DNA from: Marisa cornuarietis
Taxonomy: Eukaryota > Mollusca > Gastropoda > Architaenioglossa > Ampullariidae
DNA: 64,000 bases
NCBI GenBank assembly: GCA_004794655.1
Contig: SMMW01000618.1
Coordinates: 3,038,001 to 3,102,000 of the forward strand
Reading direction: 5' to 3'
The notes under the pieces: generated by a model
Seen by the model: only the letters and a program-made list of their open reading frames with translations
The model's database searches: none
What the model was told of the DNA's origin: nothing
Program-made: the position numbers and the translations under genes
Part shown: piece by piece, positions 62,027 through 64,000 of the stretch
How positions within the stretch are numbered: position 1 is the first letter of the stretch
How the letters are laid out: each line of letters opens with the position of its first letter

Positions 62027-62163
62027 TGTTTTACGCCGAACCAGCAACTAAGGTTATATCAGCCAGACCTGTAAACAGATGATGCCACATGGATAGAAAG
62101 AACAGTGTGCCCGAGACGAAAGCTGAACCCAGGACAGCCAACCCTCACTGTATTGGTGACAAG
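62027..62163 (-). mobile_element. tRNA-derived SINE, second family, head-truncated
   Basis: Read on the - strand it gives CAATACAGTGAGGGTTGGCT, CCTGGGTTCAGCTTTCGTCT, CGGGCACACTGTTCTTTCTA and GTTGCTGGTTCGGCGTAAAA, clearly the same element as 59371-59546 in the opposite direction. The first part of the head is missing. Confidence 0.7.
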
Positions 62164-62455
62164 GGACTGGGTAAAGAGTGTAAATAAGAAATGCGAGTTG
62201 TGATTCCAAGCACAGGGACTAGTGACCCCGAGCTCGTATCAATGACTGATGACCCCCAGCTGTTACCGCGATCTGCTTTCACTGCTGCTAGTGATCCACA
62301 TGCAAACCTCGCAAACCTAAGCCAGTAGGTGGGCGGCGATGCCAGAAGAATGAGAAAATATTATAGGTGAAAGGGTACTGGGTAACTGCCTGCAAATACT
62401 GGCCGGACTGTGTCTGTGTTATATAGTGTCTCTTTATACTGCACAACACGGTTAA

Positions 62456-62456
<1 letters not shown>

Positions 62457-62519
<63 letters not shown>
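62457..62519. repeat. (GT)n microsatellite
   Basis: About 31 uninterrupted GT units. Confidence 0.96.
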
Positions 62520-62520
<1 letters not shown>

Positions 62521-63283
62521 GGTGCACTTTTATGTATAAATAGGATTATATTAACGATGAAGCAGCATATCTCTGGTGTTAAGTTCGTCATAAATCAATC
62601 AATCATCACCAAGACCACTACCACCACCACATCATCATCGTCTGTCTCATAATCGAGGGGTAAATTGGGTAAGCACCGCCGATGATTTCCGAACAGTCTT
62701 ACTGTAGGTTTACCATCATCTGTTGCCCTTTGGGAGTTAGCAAAAGACAACCCAGGCAGTCTATTTTTTGATTTATCTTTAATTTTTTTTTCTTTGCAAG
62801 CCTCTTCTACATACCTGGGATTCTGCTTTGCAGAAGGTTTCTACAAGGCTGATTACTCTCGAGACTGTCTTTCATTTTCAGCTCGGCGGTCTTATTTATT
62901 TTATCTGGATGCAACTGTCTCAAAAGAGCTATATTTTTTGTCTTCGGAAAATCGACTTCTCTTTCTCCTTATATTGTAGCTGTATTTTTGTAAACTGCAT
63001 CACTACAAATTTATGACCATCCCCAACGACTATGGCAGCCAGAGCTCGATATCTTATCGCGTGACATTAAACAATGTTCTAGTTAGTCTGCTTGCTCTCT
63101 GTGATAGGTTTTATTAAACCATGCTATTTCTTTTATCATTTTTTACTTATATATATATATATATTGTGTAAAAATGCAATAACGGTAAAAAATAAACATT
63201 TGGTTATACTTGTGTAGGAAACTCTAAGTTTTGGCATTCACTTTCTTTAATTAAATGGAGAAGTGAAAATGTAAGGTTTCTAT

Positions 63284-64000
63284 TAGTTCAAGTTCAAGTT
63301 GTTTATTCATGGGGCCATTGCCCTTTTTGAAGGGGGAGCAACAACAACAGTACAATATTACATACATCTATGCATGGTTATTGACTAAAAATTACAAGAA
63401 AACAAACATTCATATGTTGCTTATTGGTCTTCTATTGCAGTTTTTCTAAACTGGAAAGCATGGAAGAGATAAAATGCCAGATTTTAACAACTTTTTCATT
63501 TGATGAGGCTAGCAGCAAACTCATTTTAAATTTATTTGGACTAGTATACCATTTTCTTTGTATATATCTTATTCTAAGATGCTGTAGGGCTTTACAACTT
63601 AGAACGAAGTGAACTTCATCTTTCTCATTTAATTGACATAATGGACATACAAGATCAAGTGTAGTGTAACTTCTATACCTAAAGTAATGGACTGCAATGT
63701 TAGATACACCCAGTCGGAATTTAGCAAAAATTGTCATCAGATAATAATCTAGATCTATTTGTAAGTATTTTTTGACAGCTCCTGAGATTCCATAAGTAGA
63801 ATAAAAAGAAAACCTCTCACTGCTATTGATGTGATCTTCCCACTCTTGCCATCTACACAAAACTTGTCGTTCTTTTAATTTGTTTAGAAACAGTCTTTCA
63901 CATTGTACCCCTTGATTTAACCACACAAAACCAAACCCCAGCGAAAATAACTTTCTTTTAATATTAGATACCCAGTTTGATTTACCTTTTGTTTCTAAAT
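63284..64000 (-). mobile_element. LINE (non-LTR retrotransposon) 3' end, continues past window
   Basis: On the - strand, an open reading frame from the window edge to a stop at 63432 is followed by about 130 bases of 3' UTR with GGGCAATGGCCCCATGAATA, and a tail of TTGAAC units (plus strand AGTTCAAGTTCAAGTT at 63285-63300). This arrangement of C-terminal reverse-transcriptase-protein sequence, short UTR and simple-repeat tail is typical of LINEs. The 5' part lies beyond base 64000. Confidence 0.75.
63432..63998 (-). CDS. C-terminal fragment of a LINE ORF2 (reverse-transcriptase) protein
   Basis: The frame is open from the window edge to the stop, 188 codons, and enters without a start because the element continues. 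It contains KFRLGVSNIAVHYFRYRSYT and then CPLCQLNEKDEVHFVLSCKA, a Cys-x2-Cys...His-x4-Cys knuckle with the EDE-x-HFVL context found at the C-terminus of mollusc and other invertebrate LINE proteins, and LRIRYI after it. The polymerase and endonuclease domains are not in view. The frame has no stops, so this copy may be fairly recent; whether the whole element is intact cannot be told. Exact LINE clade not assigned. Confidence 0.7.
   Translation of the reverse strand, partial: LETKGKSNWVSNIKRKLFSLGFGFVWLNQGVQCERLFLNKLKERQVLCRWQEWEDHINSSERFSFYSTYGISGAVKKYLQIDLDYYLMTIFAKFRLGVSNIAVHYFRYRSYTTLDLVCPLCQLNEKDEVHFVLSCKALQHLRIRYIQRKWYTSPNKFKMSLLLASSNEKVVKIWHFISSMLSSLEKLQ

Larger units (their letters stand above)
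39756..63260. other. Gene B upstream region: 5' intron and/or flank, no exon found
   Basis: The missing start of gene B should lie above 39755, yet I recognise no signal peptide or amino-terminal-domain peptide up to the window end. A short first exon could easily be missed by eye. The stretch holds microsatellites (40046-40125, 43289-43330, 59823-59879, 62457-62519), a hAT-like element (41603-42080), the 46046-46830 minisatellite and three SINE-like copies. Open frames of 60-140 codons (for example 40584-41000, 47066-47488, 61652-61963) match nothing I know. Confidence 0.5.

Overview
This is animal nuclear DNA, most likely from a mollusc (probably a gastropod). The call rests on intron-split neuronal receptor genes with GT/AG junctions, an A+T-rich background full of long (CA)n/(GT)n and (TTTC)n microsatellites, tRNA-derived SINEs and the 3' end of a LINE of a kind common in lophotrochozoans. 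No ribosomal RNA, CRISPR or prokaryotic operon structure was seen. The species cannot be fixed from the sequence alone.

The recognisable genes are two kainate-type ionotropic glutamate receptors (GluK/GRIK family) arranged tail to tail. Gene A is on the + strand. Only its last two coding exons are inside the window (6396-6658 and 7583-7885); they encode the end of the ligand-binding domain, membrane segment M4 and a cysteine- and lysine-rich cytoplasmic tail. The rest lies upstream of base 1. Gene B is on the - strand, and 14 coding exons were rebuilt from 39755 down to the stop at 22020. They run from the middle of the amino-terminal domain through S1, M1, the pore loop with its Gln-Gln Q/R-site region, M3 with the [10 protein letters not shown] motif, S2, M4 and the tail (811 codons plus a split first codon). 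The first exon or exons (signal peptide and the start of the amino-terminal domain, about 90 residues by family comparison) were not found. The last introns of A and B are in the same places and phases, so the two genes look like an inverted duplication. Both products would be subunits of tetrameric, glutamate-gated cation channels.

Layout: 1-6395 intron of gene A with microsatellites and one 762-bp PIF/Harbinger-like element; 6396-7885 gene A 3' end; 7886-22019 gene A 3' region and intergenic DNA, with a second, inverted 762-bp copy and many simple or tandem repeats; 22020-39755 gene B; 39756-63260 unassigned sequence (gene B 5' intron or upstream flank) with a 32-bp minisatellite, a hAT-like terminal-repeat element and SINEs; 63284-64000 a LINE fragment on the - strand. 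I found no further protein gene that I can support.
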